Shown: one piece after another, positions 35,345 to 47,157 of the stretch | How the letters are laid out: each line of letters begins with the position of its first letter | Position numbering within the stretch: the first letter of the stretch is position 1 | Assembly: GCA_030435675.1 (NCBI GenBank) | Contig: CM059625.1 | Location: 4,092,001 to 4,156,000, forward strand | DNA: 64,000 nucleotides | Direction of reading: 5' to 3' | DNA from: Steinernema hermaphroditum | Taxonomy: Eukaryota; Nematoda; Chromadorea; Rhabditida; Steinernematidae | The notes under the pieces: generated by a model | The model's input: only the letters and a program-made list of their open reading frames with translations | Databases searched by the model: none | Told to the model about the DNA's origin: nothing | Program-made: the position numbers and the translations under genes

Positions 35345-36533
35345 GACTTTCCCTAGGAACTACAACAAATACGGTTATGTTTTCGCGCTTTATCTTTAAT
35401 TCTTGTACGATCGTTGATCACCGGTGAATGAGAGGACGTGGTAAGACGTCTGCTCTACTCTTTAATAAAATAATGATGTGAAGTGTGTACAAGAATGGGT
35501 GTACTATAAACAGTGAACGGTGCCAAAAGTAACTGCGAACCCTTCTGCCTGTTGGCACTTGCCAGTAAGTAATTGTGCAGTCGAGCACTGACTATTGCAG
35601 ACATAATTATTACTTGAAATAACAAAAACATGGTGAAAGGGTTGCCCTTTCTTCCGGAACCATAGACGCACTTTTTTGGGTGCGATGTCTTATATGCGGA
35701 GCGTACTCCACAATGAACGAATTCTGACTGATAGCTGAATCGGTGGTATTCTGTTGTTTTTCCTAGATGTTGACTATAGCCGGTAACATGGAGACATCAT
35801 TGCTCAAGGAACACACACAGAACATGCGAATATGCTCATGGATAGGTGTGCTCTGATATCAAGTGTCTAGCTCTAACTTGTATCCATGAGGTGAAGCAGA
35901 CGTAAAAGAACACTTCTCTTCCCTGTTTCCTTTCTGAGAGACGCAATTTGAAAAAAAATCTGCAAAATTTGAAATTCGACAAACCCCGAAAGGTCAAGGT
36001 TGGATAACTGTCTTCTCTTGGTCAACGTCTGCAATTTAGATGTGTCACGTTTCCTGGAAAACTCAGAATTGCACGTAAACGCTTGAAACACAAGACAGCT
36101 GGGTTCATTTGATTACTTTACACATCCGCCTACGTTCTTTAATTTTTAAAATCTGGTAGACGTGGTCGTCATCAGTGATCAGCAGAGCTGACAAGGTTCC
36201 AGTCTTCAGTGGAAGAATCTGCTCTGTGAAAGCCCATTCCACTGTGTAAATAGGAAAATTCCTTTTTCGCCAAGCGGCCATTTTTTTGCACGGATTCCTT
36301 TCTTTCCGACACGTTTCGTCTGACCAGTCAAGGTGGCTGAGTCACGGGTTCAAAGATCATTGCCTGTGATCGGAACCTATTTGCTGAACACAAACCGTTT
36401 TAGCGCGTTTTCGAGAGCGGCGTTGGGGGAAGCACGAGTGACAACACCGGTGGGTGTATTACACTAGGCGCGCGCGACCAGTTATTTAAGGAATGACTTG
36501 CGTCGCCGACAATGAACTGTGATTGCGTTCGAG
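35345..36533. other. Intergenic, no gene recognised
   Basis: Between two plus-strand genes. AATAAA at about 35463 fits the polyadenylation signal of the hydrolase gene. A stretch at about 36330-36390 recalls a tRNA promoter but does not fold as a tRNA. Confidence 0.45.
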
Positions 36534-37235
36534 ATGCTTCTCAACTTCTGCGTGTGCGTTGTTTTCTCTCTTTTTGCGCCTTTCGTCCTCGCCACTGAGG
36601 ATTCGAGTTCGTCGAGCGAGTGGCAACAGGAACGAACGCTAGGTGGTGAGTGTGTGACATATCCGGGCACATCTATGTATTGGTGTTATGTAGATGGCGA
36701 TAAAATGTTACGGCGATACTGCAAGGAGAAGCCGGAGTCTCCTCTCTGTGGCTTTGTTGTAACAAGAGACACCGAAACGGTCTTTCCACCCAACTCAAAC
36801 TCCATCGTTCACTCACGTTCGGAACGTGACGATTCGGAGTCTTATTTGCCTATTACGATCGAAGACCTCGAGGACGAGCACCCCAGTCACCTGTTCTCCA
36901 ATTACGGAACTGGCGACAAGCGCAAGAAACGGTAAGATCGCCAGCTTTTTAATTTCCGCTCATCATCGCTTTCCAGCTACATTCCATTTGGAATGATGAG
37001 TCCATACGGTATGATGGGAGGCTACCACCCAATGATGGGAGGCTACCATCCAATGATGATGGGCGGATATGGCGGATACCCTGGAATGATGGGAGGATTC
37101 GGCGGTTACCATCCCTTTGGCATGGGTGGCATGGGTGGACCATTCGGCGTTCACGCACGCAGCGGCTTCGGCGTCATGACCCCTATTGGACCCATTGGAG
37201 GATACAGATCTTTCTCGCTCGGTTTCGGAAAATGA
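36534..37235 (+). CDS. Secreted Gly/Tyr/Met-rich preproprotein with RKKR cleavage site
   Basis: Two exons (36534-36931, 36977-37235) encode 218 residues. A signal peptide of about 22 residues (ends FVLATE) is followed by a Ser/acidic region with four cysteines (ECVTYPGTSMYWC, then RYCKEKPESPLC). The tribasic-plus site DKRKKR comes at the exon junction, and a tail of Gly-Tyr-Met repeats (units like YHPMMGG and FGGYHPFG) follows. The layout (signal, acidic pro-region, furin-type site, Gly/Tyr-rich product) suggests a processed structural or antimicrobial-type peptide, as in nematode Gly-rich nlp/caenacin precursors. That comparison is by composition only. The gene at 38427-39659 has the same architecture. 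Confidence 0.75.
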
Positions 37236-38426
37236 ATTCACTTCTGACGTAGATGCTGGTTGTTGTTCATTCCAAAGAAGCGTGACCTCTATTTATTTTG
37301 TTCCCACCATGTGCTTTTATGAAGACGAGCGTGTCACGTCGACGCCAAATGTTGTTTTTCACAAAAAACTGTACATATCGAAGTAGAAGTAAAGTCAACG
37401 ACTAGTTCTGGACTATTGGGACGGCACTAATGTACCAAAACAGTGCTTGATAAGAGGGGCAAAGACTGGGAAATGAACTTGGACTGAGAGTGAGATCCAA
37501 TCAGAGGTATGTTCTATGGAAATGGCGTAGCGGTGTACGGGATCTGGTAGTGGCCCCATCAAGATACGGTCGCTGCAAAAACGCATTGAAGCGCTACCCG
37601 ACTACCATTGTTTCCTAGTGCAATCGTGCTACAAAATAGGTGACCTTCTAAGCGGATACTCTTTTCCTCTGGCAGTTCGATTAGCTAGACGAAAATGGGA
37701 ACATTTCATGTGGCACTGAACCGGTTCTTATCTGGAGAAGCTGAATCATCTACATACTATAACCTCATAACCAACAAAAGAAGTCTAATGGCCTCCTGCT
37801 GTTCCACATTTTGGCGATTTAGCATCAAATGACACCCATTTACTTTATTGCACTTGAACCTATAAAAGCGAATCGCTTAGACCGTAATTGTTGTTTGCCG
37901 TCAAGTGGCCACCAATCGTGTCGGTGAAGAAAAAGGAATTGTTGAACATGAAGGCCGAGATGACAAGCGCTGGAAAGTAATTATCGGCCAAGTGAGGTAA
38001 CTACCGGTGCCAACATGGGAAGTGCATGAACCAGTTTTCTCGTTTTTTACACAGCATCGCGCATGGAATAAGTCCGAGCTTTTAGATAGAGCATGACGTC
38101 ACCGAGCGCGGGATTGCTGTAAGAGGAGGCGGCAACATCGCGGGTGTCATTTATGTTTTCGCAGGCTCATTAAAATGCACAGTGACATCCAGACCGTCTG
38201 CGCGAGGAGTTATGATGCAAGCGAGCCCGCACCGGAACAAACAGGTTTTCGTTCACTTTTCTTTTCGTGTTGTCTGTTGACTACTTGACTCCTCGACCGC
38301 TTTAGGTCATATTATCTTTGTGACGGCCAATGGCGCTACGCAGTTTACCTCTTGCTCATTGACGAACAGTTGTCCATCGTTGTAGTCTCTTGTGCTAGTG
38401 CATGTGGCTTGTTTTCAGGAAGTGCG
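37236..38426. other. Intergenic, no gene recognised
   Basis: Between the two Gly/Tyr-rich genes. Nothing supported; the last part is probably the promoter of the gene starting at 38427. Confidence 0.45.
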
Positions 38427-39659
38427 ATGAGACTCGTCTTCGTTGCTCTGCTGCTCGCGGTCGCCTTTGCTGAGGGTCAAGTTGCAGAGAGTAAGTGCGT
38501 TTTCGCCGTGATAGACACGGCATTTTTCTAATAACTGATGGAAGATTCCGCTGACGACGCGTCCTAAGGTCATTTATTGTGTTTTTTTTGCATCCTTTTA
38601 TCGCTCAGTTGACTGAATACCATCACTGAACGGCAACATCGCCGTGGCGTTTCTCGAGAAAATGATATCATTCGATCGTAACCAGGAACTTTTGGAAAGC
38701 CGGTTTCACGAGCATGCCATTTTAGATGAATTCTGCAAGAAAAACCCTCATATGCGGGCATGCCAAAAGGAGAGATCACTAGCCCGGACACAGACTATAT
38801 CACAAAACGACGAGGATTTAACAACTGTTTCACCTCAGTCCTCCGGGCCGGTTCAGCATGATGTCGTGCCCAAGAAACGAAGTTAGTGAGGCTTGGCTTA
38901 GGCACAGAGTTCGCGTTCAAAAGGCACTTGTATTTCGCCAAACAGGCAGGCACCAAGTGTGAAAACACCTTTCTCTGTCACACCATAATAACCAATATGA
39001 GTGATAGTGACCGCACCACATAAATAAGCCTTCAGCCTTCACCACAACATTGATCAATAAGTGCTTCTTGCACACCCCACCTGAGCACCGATCACACTTG
39101 CAGACGATGAACGGCCACCGTTCGAAGCTTTGCTTGCACGAAGAAAGGCTCGTCTTCAAACTTTGAAGGCTTTCCTGCCTCCACAAGAAGACGCGCGCAC
39201 AGACTTCACCGTAGTGCCACTGCTTCGACGCCGAAAACGTGAAGACACCGCAGCACAGGAAGATGCATCGAGGAAGAAACGTTTACATGATTACATAGAT
39301 GACGACGATTACGAGTACTACCTGTGGAGAAAGTTCCGCCGCGAGCACATGCGCCGACGAGGATACCACAGCCGAGGAAATGGCTACTACTATCCAAGCT
39401 ATGGATACGGGTACAGGTAAACTCATTTCCAGATCAATTCTTGAAATCCATTTGTAGATATCCAAGCTACTATTACCCGTCATACAGCAGCGGATATTCA
39501 TACCCTAGTTACGGAGGCGGATACTACCCTGGTTACGGCGGCGGATACGGTGGATATGGTCAAGCGTTCAACTTCGGTATTGGAAGCGGCCTGAACATTG
39601 GTCTCCCCTATGGTATGGGTGTGGGAATTGGTTCCGGTCTCGGAATTAGTGTTGGCTAA
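38427..39659 (+). CDS. Secreted Gly/Tyr-rich preproprotein, second gene
   Basis: Exon 1 is 38427-38490 (signal peptide MRLVFVALLLAVAFAEG), 8 bases after a 3' splice consensus (tgttttcag). Exon 2 ends at 38881; its start is unresolved, because the acceptor at 38612 runs into a stop and one at 38685 is out of phase with exon 1. Exons 39104-39416 and 39458-39659 join in frame. A two-cysteine motif (EFCKKNPHMRAC) matches CKEKPESPLC of the neighbour. PKKR and ASRKKR are dibasic sites, and an acidic Tyr patch (DDDDYEYY) comes next. The last approximately 85 residues are YPSYG/GGYGG repeats ending in a Gly-rich hydrophobic tail. Either an intron boundary is non-standard or an exon was missed. Confidence 0.65.
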
Positions 39660-41216
39660 TCGATGTTTATCAATCTCATGTACATATTACAAATATAATA
39701 AGAAATACTGTGCTTTCGGTTGTTCATTAAAAGCAAGAAGTAATAAAGGAATTAAAATGTATCACTGTAAAATGAAGGATGGACGTTGTTTCAAGATTTC
39801 GCACATACACTGGTCGACACGTCTATATTACTCAGATGCCTCAGGTTACGAAACAAGGTGGACAGATGTCGTCCAGTCAGAAACTACAATAATACATAAT
39901 CCATGGGCGGTACGACGATAGGAAGGTGTTACTCATTGGTTTTGATAAGCATGATGTTTACGTGTGTATTACCGATCTTTAGGGCTCGTTTGGTGAGCAT
40001 CATGCTGCACTTTCACTTCCACAAAAGTCACGCGGAACGCAACAAGTTCGTCAAACGAGGGGATCATGTCACACTCTTTAAGCAGTAATGGTTTGTGACG
40101 AGCGCGCGCAGTCATAAAACTGAAATGGAAACTAATCCGTCTTAAGATGACGCGACGCAAGGGATTGTTTGGAAGAGTTGCGTAATTGATTTCGCCAATG
40201 AGGAATCGTAGGGAACGAAATGACAAACAATGACCTTGTGCTTTAGAACTGTGTTCACAGTTTGCTTGCATCGAGTTAGTTGACCGTTTAAAACATCAGT
40301 GTACAGTATTACAGTATAATTTCCAGAGATTGATTTGTTTGTTGGTTTCTGTAATCGAAAGGAAGCAGATCGTCGACTATCTTTTTCACATTATAAGTTT
40401 GCTAGAAATGTGATTCAAGACGTTGTTGCACCATAAACGATAGTTTTTCAAAGCCTTCAAAGCAGGCGGTTAGCAAGACTAACCCAGCGTGGCAGCCTGT
40501 TTTTACATCACAAATAGTGACGTTGATGTTGAAAAACCTTGTTACAGTGTAGAAAAGGGAACCCGGATCTATGACGTTGTAACAACAGACCTGTCTTACG
40601 TTTTGTTGTTGTTTTTTGTCGTCAACAAAGAATGTTTTCATAGGAAGTAGTACTACTCTCTGTGTAACATTAGACAGCAGGAGAGTGTTACTGTATGAAT
40701 ATCGAAGAACACCCGAGAGATAATAAATGGAAATTTGGCCGATATACCTCGATACGATTAAGAAAATATTTCTAATTCAAACTCATTTGAAAATCCACGT
40801 AAGAACCTCTTGTTCGCACAGTGTACCTCGTACTACGTAGTTGTTTTTTTGTAAACCTCTAAAGTCAAAACTGCGATAAACGGAACTGCGTTTTCGCGTT
40901 ATTCGCCAAGTGCCACATCACTTTTTCCCATAAGGAAATCGTTTCTGACAGGTGCTGTAAAAAATCGTCCTTGTTTTTGTCGATTAGTTCGTTTTTGCAC
41001 GATAATGTGAAACTTTATCAAAACAGGAATGGGTTACCATTGCCTGGTCGATAGATCTTCGTTTTCGTTTTTCGTCTAGAGGGGTAACATTTTGCAAAAA
41101 AAAGAGCTAAAATATTATACGTTATCCCGAGAAGATACTGTCGAGCCGTGCGGAACACAGCTGAAAGGTTTCGTTCTTTGCAGCAACTATGCTTTTTCAA
41201 AACAATGAATTTCTCT

Positions 41217-41430
41217 GGACACAACAAAATGAAATCATACAACTTGTTTCTGTGTTTACACATTTTGTAACATTGGAATTGCAATTTAGTGCTGGTCACA
41301 TTAACGGTGCCCAGATGTGTTATGGTGTCTGTGTGGAGAAGCAAAAACAGAGGGGCGATCAAATCGCTCAAAATGGGGAGACCAAGGTATTCCACATTGG
41401 CATCGAGAATATCAGTAGACTTTGTGTCCA
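41217..41430. repeat. Diverged local duplication, copy 1
   Basis: Similar to 41695-41895: both begin GGACACAACAA and share TTGTTTCTGTGTTTACACAT. On the minus strand both stay open and share CYKMCKHRNKL and ILLCP, so it may be a duplicated coding exon. The family is unknown. Confidence 0.6.
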
Positions 41431-41694
41431 ACACTCCTTGTTCGTAGAATTCACGATGTTTCTAGTCAAAAAACGTAGTTGGTCCAATTGTAGACCAATT
41501 GTCTATTTTATTCTGAGCGATTCCACCTGATATCATCATTTATGAGTGGACGCAGCTGAGTGCATAATAGAGCGAAGAGAGTTCTATAAGAACATTTAAA
41601 CAGGATTCTTTCAGCTCACAACGAAGAGCTATTGTGCAGGTGAACCTGGAAACTTACGGACTCGGGCAGTCTTTTTGTGAGTCCTAGAGAATAT

Positions 41695-41895
41695 GGACAC
41701 AACAAGATCAAATCAGGCAACTTGTTTCTGTGTTTACACATTTTATAACATGAAAATTGCAATTTAATTTCGGTCAAAATAATGGTGTCCGGATGTGTTA
41801 CGGCGTCTGTGCGGCAAACGAAAAACAGTCGTCCAAAATTGGGAGAACTCCGATATATCCGTTTAGAGAGTAACAGTGTCGTGAAGAGCTTGAAC
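41695..41895. repeat. Diverged local duplication, copy 2
   Basis: See copy 1 at 41217. Copies are estimated by eye at about 75 percent identity, with the central 40 bases best conserved. Confidence 0.6.
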
Positions 41896-42130
41896 TACTG
41901 TGGGCGTAATGTACTCTCAATGCGTGATGCTGTCCAAATAGCTCTGTTCAGTATGAACTCATGAAGTCCGAAGAGTGTGAAGTCTGTGTTCGCCGGGAGA
42001 TGTTAAGCTAAGTACTCCCACCGCTAAGCACTCTTGACAACAAAAATCTTTCACCATTTTTCACGATTCACGATCGCGGAAAAGTATATGAGGTCTGCCA
42101 CTGCAAAGAAATTCAAATTATGATGACTGT

Positions 42131-44877
42131 TTACGAAGATGCCTCAAAAGATGTGAACACAAGTATCGCATGTGCACAGTGGACGATTGTTGACGCATTG
42201 GAATAGATTATCGAAGTGAGGCGTCTGGCGGAGAAGTGTATGAAGTCTCTGTTCGCCAGGAGATGTCTTCTCGCTAAGCAGTTAACGTTGCTACGCTCCA
42301 TGAAAAATTCTTTAACGTACTTGCATAAGCGCGCGGCAAAGCCGATGAAGTACCATTCCCTGTCATTGAATGTCGTCTCGCTGAATCGTTTGGCTTTGGT
42401 AAGTGGATACAATACCGGATGGCGTCGGGCTTTCTGTATCACGTTGTAGACAATCTGAGAGATTTCCGAATCGCAAAGCTTATGCGACGTTCTTTCCGGA
42501 CAGTAACATGGAGTCTGCAAGATCGGACGTGATTATACATCTTAGTTTGTAGAAATACTCCGGCGGTGGATTCATAATTCGTTGCTGCAGTGGTTGTAAA
42601 CGGAGTCTCTGCAGGCGAAGTGCTACGAGTCTTCAGATACGGCTGGATCTTATCATTCTGAACCGAATAATGTCAAGAGCTTGTTCTGTTTTCAACGTAC
42701 AGATTCCAGAGTTTCCGCATTTTTACTGGAATCCTCAACATGAGTCGAAATTGTAGTAGCTTCAGGTGCAAATGATTCGCTCGACGTATTCTGAAAGGCA
42801 TATATTGAGAATAACAAATTTCCGTAAAAACAACTTTTGGATCTAAACTAGTAACGACTTGAATAGACGCTTCTGAAGAAGGATGCGAAGAGGTCGTCGG
42901 TTCTTGTTGTGAGGTTGATCGAAGGCTGGACATGCTACCAACAGATTTAAAAATAGCTGGGGGCTGATAAATCTATGTATGTCGAGAAGATAAAGTTAAT
43001 GACAGATACCGTATTTGCTGCAGTGGAGGTGATTGGATGGGAATGTTTTTCACTCAAAGTCCGGTTCAGCATTTTGGTCCTAGGTGGAGATTTCGTCCGC
43101 GATTTTGGAGTAACTGTGGTTTTCACCTAGATTTTTTAATGGGATTAACACGATTTTCAGCCAACCTTTTCAATCTTCTTATCTTTCTTGAGGACGGGAG
43201 GTCGGGAGGTTACAATGGGCAAAAGTTGGTCTAGCTCGAGTTCGTTCATCTGCTAGGAAATGCAATTTTAAGAACATTAATGAATTACCATAGTGTTCTG
43301 CGTTTGTATCTTATTTTTCGGTAGCATGGTGGTAGATCGAATCTGAAAAGGGCGGACTGGACCAACGTGATTGTTAGTGATACCTGCTGCTCGACGGATC
43401 CCGATGTAGCGGTAGATAAACTTGGAATCGATATAGTAGGTTCAAACTGTACCTTAAAAACCGTGCTAATGTCCAGATCAAGCAACGTATCTAACCCTCG
43501 TTTCTACGCCCGATTGCACTAATATACTAGTGTGTACAAACTTGGCGTTTTCACTTTCGTTGCTCTGAAGGTAGCGTTACTGGTTACAGGATTAGAAACT
43601 GTACTTTTAAAGTGCTTAATTCCTGTCTAGTGTGAATTAAGAACTCATTCTCATTCACAAATATTGCTTACGTTTCCAGCATCGTGCTCCAAGTCAGGGA
43701 AACGCGGATGTCGCCTCTGAGTCTCTTCCGGAATCAAGCAGCTGTGCAGTATGGAGTTCAGCTTCTCAGCCATCACCGTTCCGATAAATCCATACTTGAA
43801 GCCTACTGGAACGTCAACTGCAGCGGCGCGGAGAATATAAGGTTGAAAGGAGACCTGATAGACTCCAGAATCATTAGATCAACTGCGGTTTCTTACGGAT
43901 TCGATGTTGTACACCCATGTGTCATTTGCATATTTGTCTGTAAAATAAGTCGCATAGGTGGCTCGGAGTCGTCTCCATGCAAGGCTAGCAGACTGTTCGA
44001 GGAAGTGCAAGCGTTCTCTGAATGTAATCATATTACTAATCAATCTAAAAATTACTTGAAAATACATGTGGCTACTGTTACTATCCATCATTTGGTAGCG
44101 TTCCCAGATTGTGATCTGCGCTATGTGGAAATAGGTATCAATGATTTGCTGATCCCTTACGACATCGAACATGCCAAATTCAGGAACAAAGGGATCCAAT
44201 TTGTTGGAGAAGCAATCTTTTTGAGAGCTAGTCAATTTTTCACTTTGCTAAACATATTCACTTTCTCTTGCTTCGAAGAATAGCTTACTGAAACGGCTGT
44301 GTCAAACTCGTTGGAAATCAAGTCAAACATCCGGTAAAGGTCGTTCTCTATGTCGTCTGGAAAAGTGTCCTTCCCAAGGAGCATTTTCGACAGCACCATT
44401 CTAACATGAGAATGCAATGGACCATTCGATCCGATAAGATCGCGAAGAACAGACTCCTGAATCTCGTGAGTGTCAACATACAGTCATAGACATACTTTCG
44501 ATTTCGGAATAGACGGAGCAGAAGGCAAGTCTCTCTTGGAAAATCTGTTGTGGACCGTCTTCTTGTGGAGATCACCAGGGGAGATGGAACCTACTTCAGC
44601 AGTTTCCTGAAGTATCAGAGGGTCTTAGCACAGGAAAAGAATCACTTACGTGGACTATCGCATTGAGAATCTTGTCGTCGCTATTGAGTAATGTTCGTAA
44701 TTGGTCGTCAAGTAAATTTCGGCGTAACATTGCCACAAAGTAGTCGTCAGGGTTGTTTCCTCTGGGGTAACAAACATACTCGTAGAAATTTTCGCAAGGA
44801 CCAGTATCAGGTGAAAACGTTTGATTATAGCGATGAGCGTTTGAAGAAGCGATCAGGCCGAGAATTATCAGAATCAT
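42131..44877 (-). CDS. M13 (neprilysin-like) family protein with degenerate zinc motif
   Basis: Exons 44877-44650, 44606-44496, 44456-44289, 44247-43897 and 43854-43672 join in phase 0; 42514-42321 and 42290-42131 form the end. Several Ser/Thr-rich exons between (about 43485-43300, 43250-43170, 42930-42660) are not fixed. A signal peptide is followed by the M13 N-terminal mark PCENFYEYVC (about 27-36). The metal-site exon reads KYGFIGTVMAEKLN where active M13 enzymes have a Gly-Ile-Gly, then HExxH: the two histidines are Ala315 and Asn319, and Glu316 is kept. The C-terminal exon has FNDREWYFIGFAARLC, matching the M13 FFxxFAxxxC segment. So this is a secreted protein of M13 descent, very probably not a peptidase. 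M13 pseudo-enzymes are known in nematodes. Confidence 0.75.
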
Positions 44878-45449
44878 TATTAGAAGGGACGAATTGTTTT
44901 GACGCCAAGCTGGTTGACAGAAAACTTGCGATGGTCACGCATGAATATTTCATGAAACATTTGACATTTTAGCATAGACGCCATGTGTCACAATCTCACG
45001 ACGGGCGATTCATCGACGCGATTTTTGGAATTTTCGAAAGTGAGGCAATCATCATTCGGATAAAGATCAGAAATTCCAAATCAGTATACTTGACCACTCT
45101 CCAGCAATCGTATCTGATTTATCATCTGTTAATCGAGGTACTGAAAATGTCGGTTTTGCTTACTTAGGTCTATTTCTGAACTTTTCTTGCTGAACCGGTG
45201 CGCCGGTTGTATTCGTCACTCATGCGCCCACATGATGGAGAAAAACGGCCCGCCAGTAGCGCCCTAGTCCAACCGAACCACGCCGCCACAAGAACCCGCA
45301 CCACTGTAAGTTCGAAGTCCGCGCCACCAGCTGAAAAGATGATACTTCGTTGTGCTCCTCCTTTGAACTTAGTCGACCTTCAGTTTGATATGTTTTGAAA
45401 AAAATTTAATACATTACAAAAGTAGTAATTGGCGATCTTCAGCTCATAG
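44878..45449. other. Short intergenic
   Basis: Promoter side of the M13-like gene and 3' side of legumain. Nothing else recognised. Confidence 0.45.
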
Positions 45450-47157
45450 CTAAACGACATTCGTAAGATTAATTCCAGCACATTCTTCCGTAATGGCCGC
45501 GACGATCCGGTCAGAGGACTTCAGAAGTTCGCAGAGGTTGGCAAGAATGAAAGCATGATGGAAGACAAAAGGATTCTGAAAATAAATTAACGGGTGACTC
45601 AGTCTGTTGCCGGCGAACCTTGCTGAAGAGAAGACACTCTTTGTCGAAAGTGTGTACAACCTCATTGTGACATTTCAGCTGGGTTAACGTCTTAGGACGG
45701 ACCGAGACCACGTCGGAGAGGATTTCAGGAGCGCATCCGATGACTTTCTTCGCGATCGAGAAGTAAAGGTTGGCCACTTTTTCGCGTTTCTAAGAGAGCT
45801 AATCAATCACAATCTGGTCACATGATTACCTCCTTTATTTCCTGAAGCTGCAGCCGGAGTCCTTCACGGATTTCCGAGCTTGTAGCGAACTGAATTCTCT
45901 TTTCCAACTCCCGGATCGGAATGTCTTGAACAGCCCAAGCATGCTCAGATTCGACGAAACTGGAGGTTCGCGCTTTCTCGCACCGTTCCCCTTGGAAGTC
46001 GCCAACAGCTTCCGTGAGGAAATCGAAGTCACCGTACTTGGAAACGTGGCTTTGCTTAGTCGCTTTCTTGGTATCGGAATATTGCTTCTTTAAGGTCTCC
46101 GCGTTGACGTTGTTCTGAACAATAGAAAGCAATAAAAGATTCCCTCGATATCGCTTACATTCTCAGAATCTTCCATCCAATTAACAGAGAACTCATCACC
46201 CAGGCATGGAAGATCCGATTGGTCACAGTAGACTGCCCAGGAGCTCTCGTCCGGGTTTGAAGCCGTCATAACGTAAACTACAATCAATCAATCAGAAAAT
46301 TATCATAGAAACGAGACAGTACCTTCGCGGTTTGCCGGGAAGCCCTCGAACATCGATCCACTCTCACAGGCCTCCAGGTAGAAGACGAGCTTCCCGTAAC
46401 GTTTGTTGTTGTACATGTAGTCCAACCCATTCCACAAATCGGCTTTTGTGAGCTAAATTCGTCACGTTTATTGTCCAAAAAGCCTTGTTTTACTGGGTCT
46501 CCTGCGGGCATTCCAATGATTCCAGTTGCTCCATGATCGGTGTAGTAAATGAAGACGTGATCATTGTGGTCACTAAAGAATTGTGGAGGTAAGACTTATA
46601 AAATAGGAAGGAAATAACAGCGGTTATCTTGTTGCGTATTCAGAGTAAGCAAAGGAACTGGACCAGCCATTTTTCTAGCGCTGACGTGTGGCACAAATCG
46701 TCCAGTTTTCAGGAAAAATATATCCTCGTAGTCAACATCCTACCACTAACCTCTCAATAACACGTCCATTTCCAGCATGCGCCACTCCACTCTTATTGCC
46801 GGTCAGCACATCAATGAAGACCTGCGCGTTAACGTCGTCGCCCTTGTAGTCAATCTTCACTCCAGCGTACACATCGTCTTTCTTTGGAGAGTTGAAGATT
46901 TTGCCGGGGTATGGATTATAAGAATTGTGAGCAATATCGTCGTACATCAGCGTGACAATGTTGTCTTCCGGGATTCCATGCTTCCGGAGGATTTGATAAG
47001 CGTGGCAGACGTCAGCCTGATGGCGGTAGTTGTCGAAACCATTTGACCCAGCAATCAAAAGGGCCCACTTCTTTGGCTCACGGTCAGCAGACGTGGCCCA
47101 AATGGTGTTCCATAGGAGCACGGCAAACAGGGCGAGCACATGGACGAGGGTGTTCAT
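45450..47157 (-). CDS. Legumain (asparaginyl endopeptidase, C13)
   Basis: A lysosomal or secreted cysteine protease that cleaves after Asn. Seven exons (47157-46751, 46572-46494, 46452-46323, 46277-46159, 46114-45830, 45789-45619, 45575-45450) encode 438 residues, the usual length. Signal peptide of about 24 residues. Catalytic His149 is in [10 protein letters not shown] and catalytic Cys191 in [14 protein letters not shown]. Other family blocks: [23 protein letters not shown], given here as its start, [11 protein letters not shown] and [14 protein letters not shown]. The C-terminal prodomain with cysteines (CAPE, LKCHNEV, KECL, NLCEL, EECAG) is present, so it should be made as a zymogen. Introns are 41-180 bp. 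Confidence 0.93.

Larger units (their letters stand above)
39660..42130. other. Intergenic with a duplicated block
   Basis: Beyond the duplicated segments at 41217-41430 and 41695-41895 nothing is recognised. A further short similarity, GTTCGCC[AG]GGAGATG, occurs at about 41990 and 42250, so local duplication extends into the end of the M13-like gene. Confidence 0.4.

Noticed and set aside
36325..36400. Possible tRNA (GGTGGCTGAG and GGTTCAAA)
   Set aside because: The spacing of the two promoter-like boxes is too short and no acceptor or anticodon stem forms.
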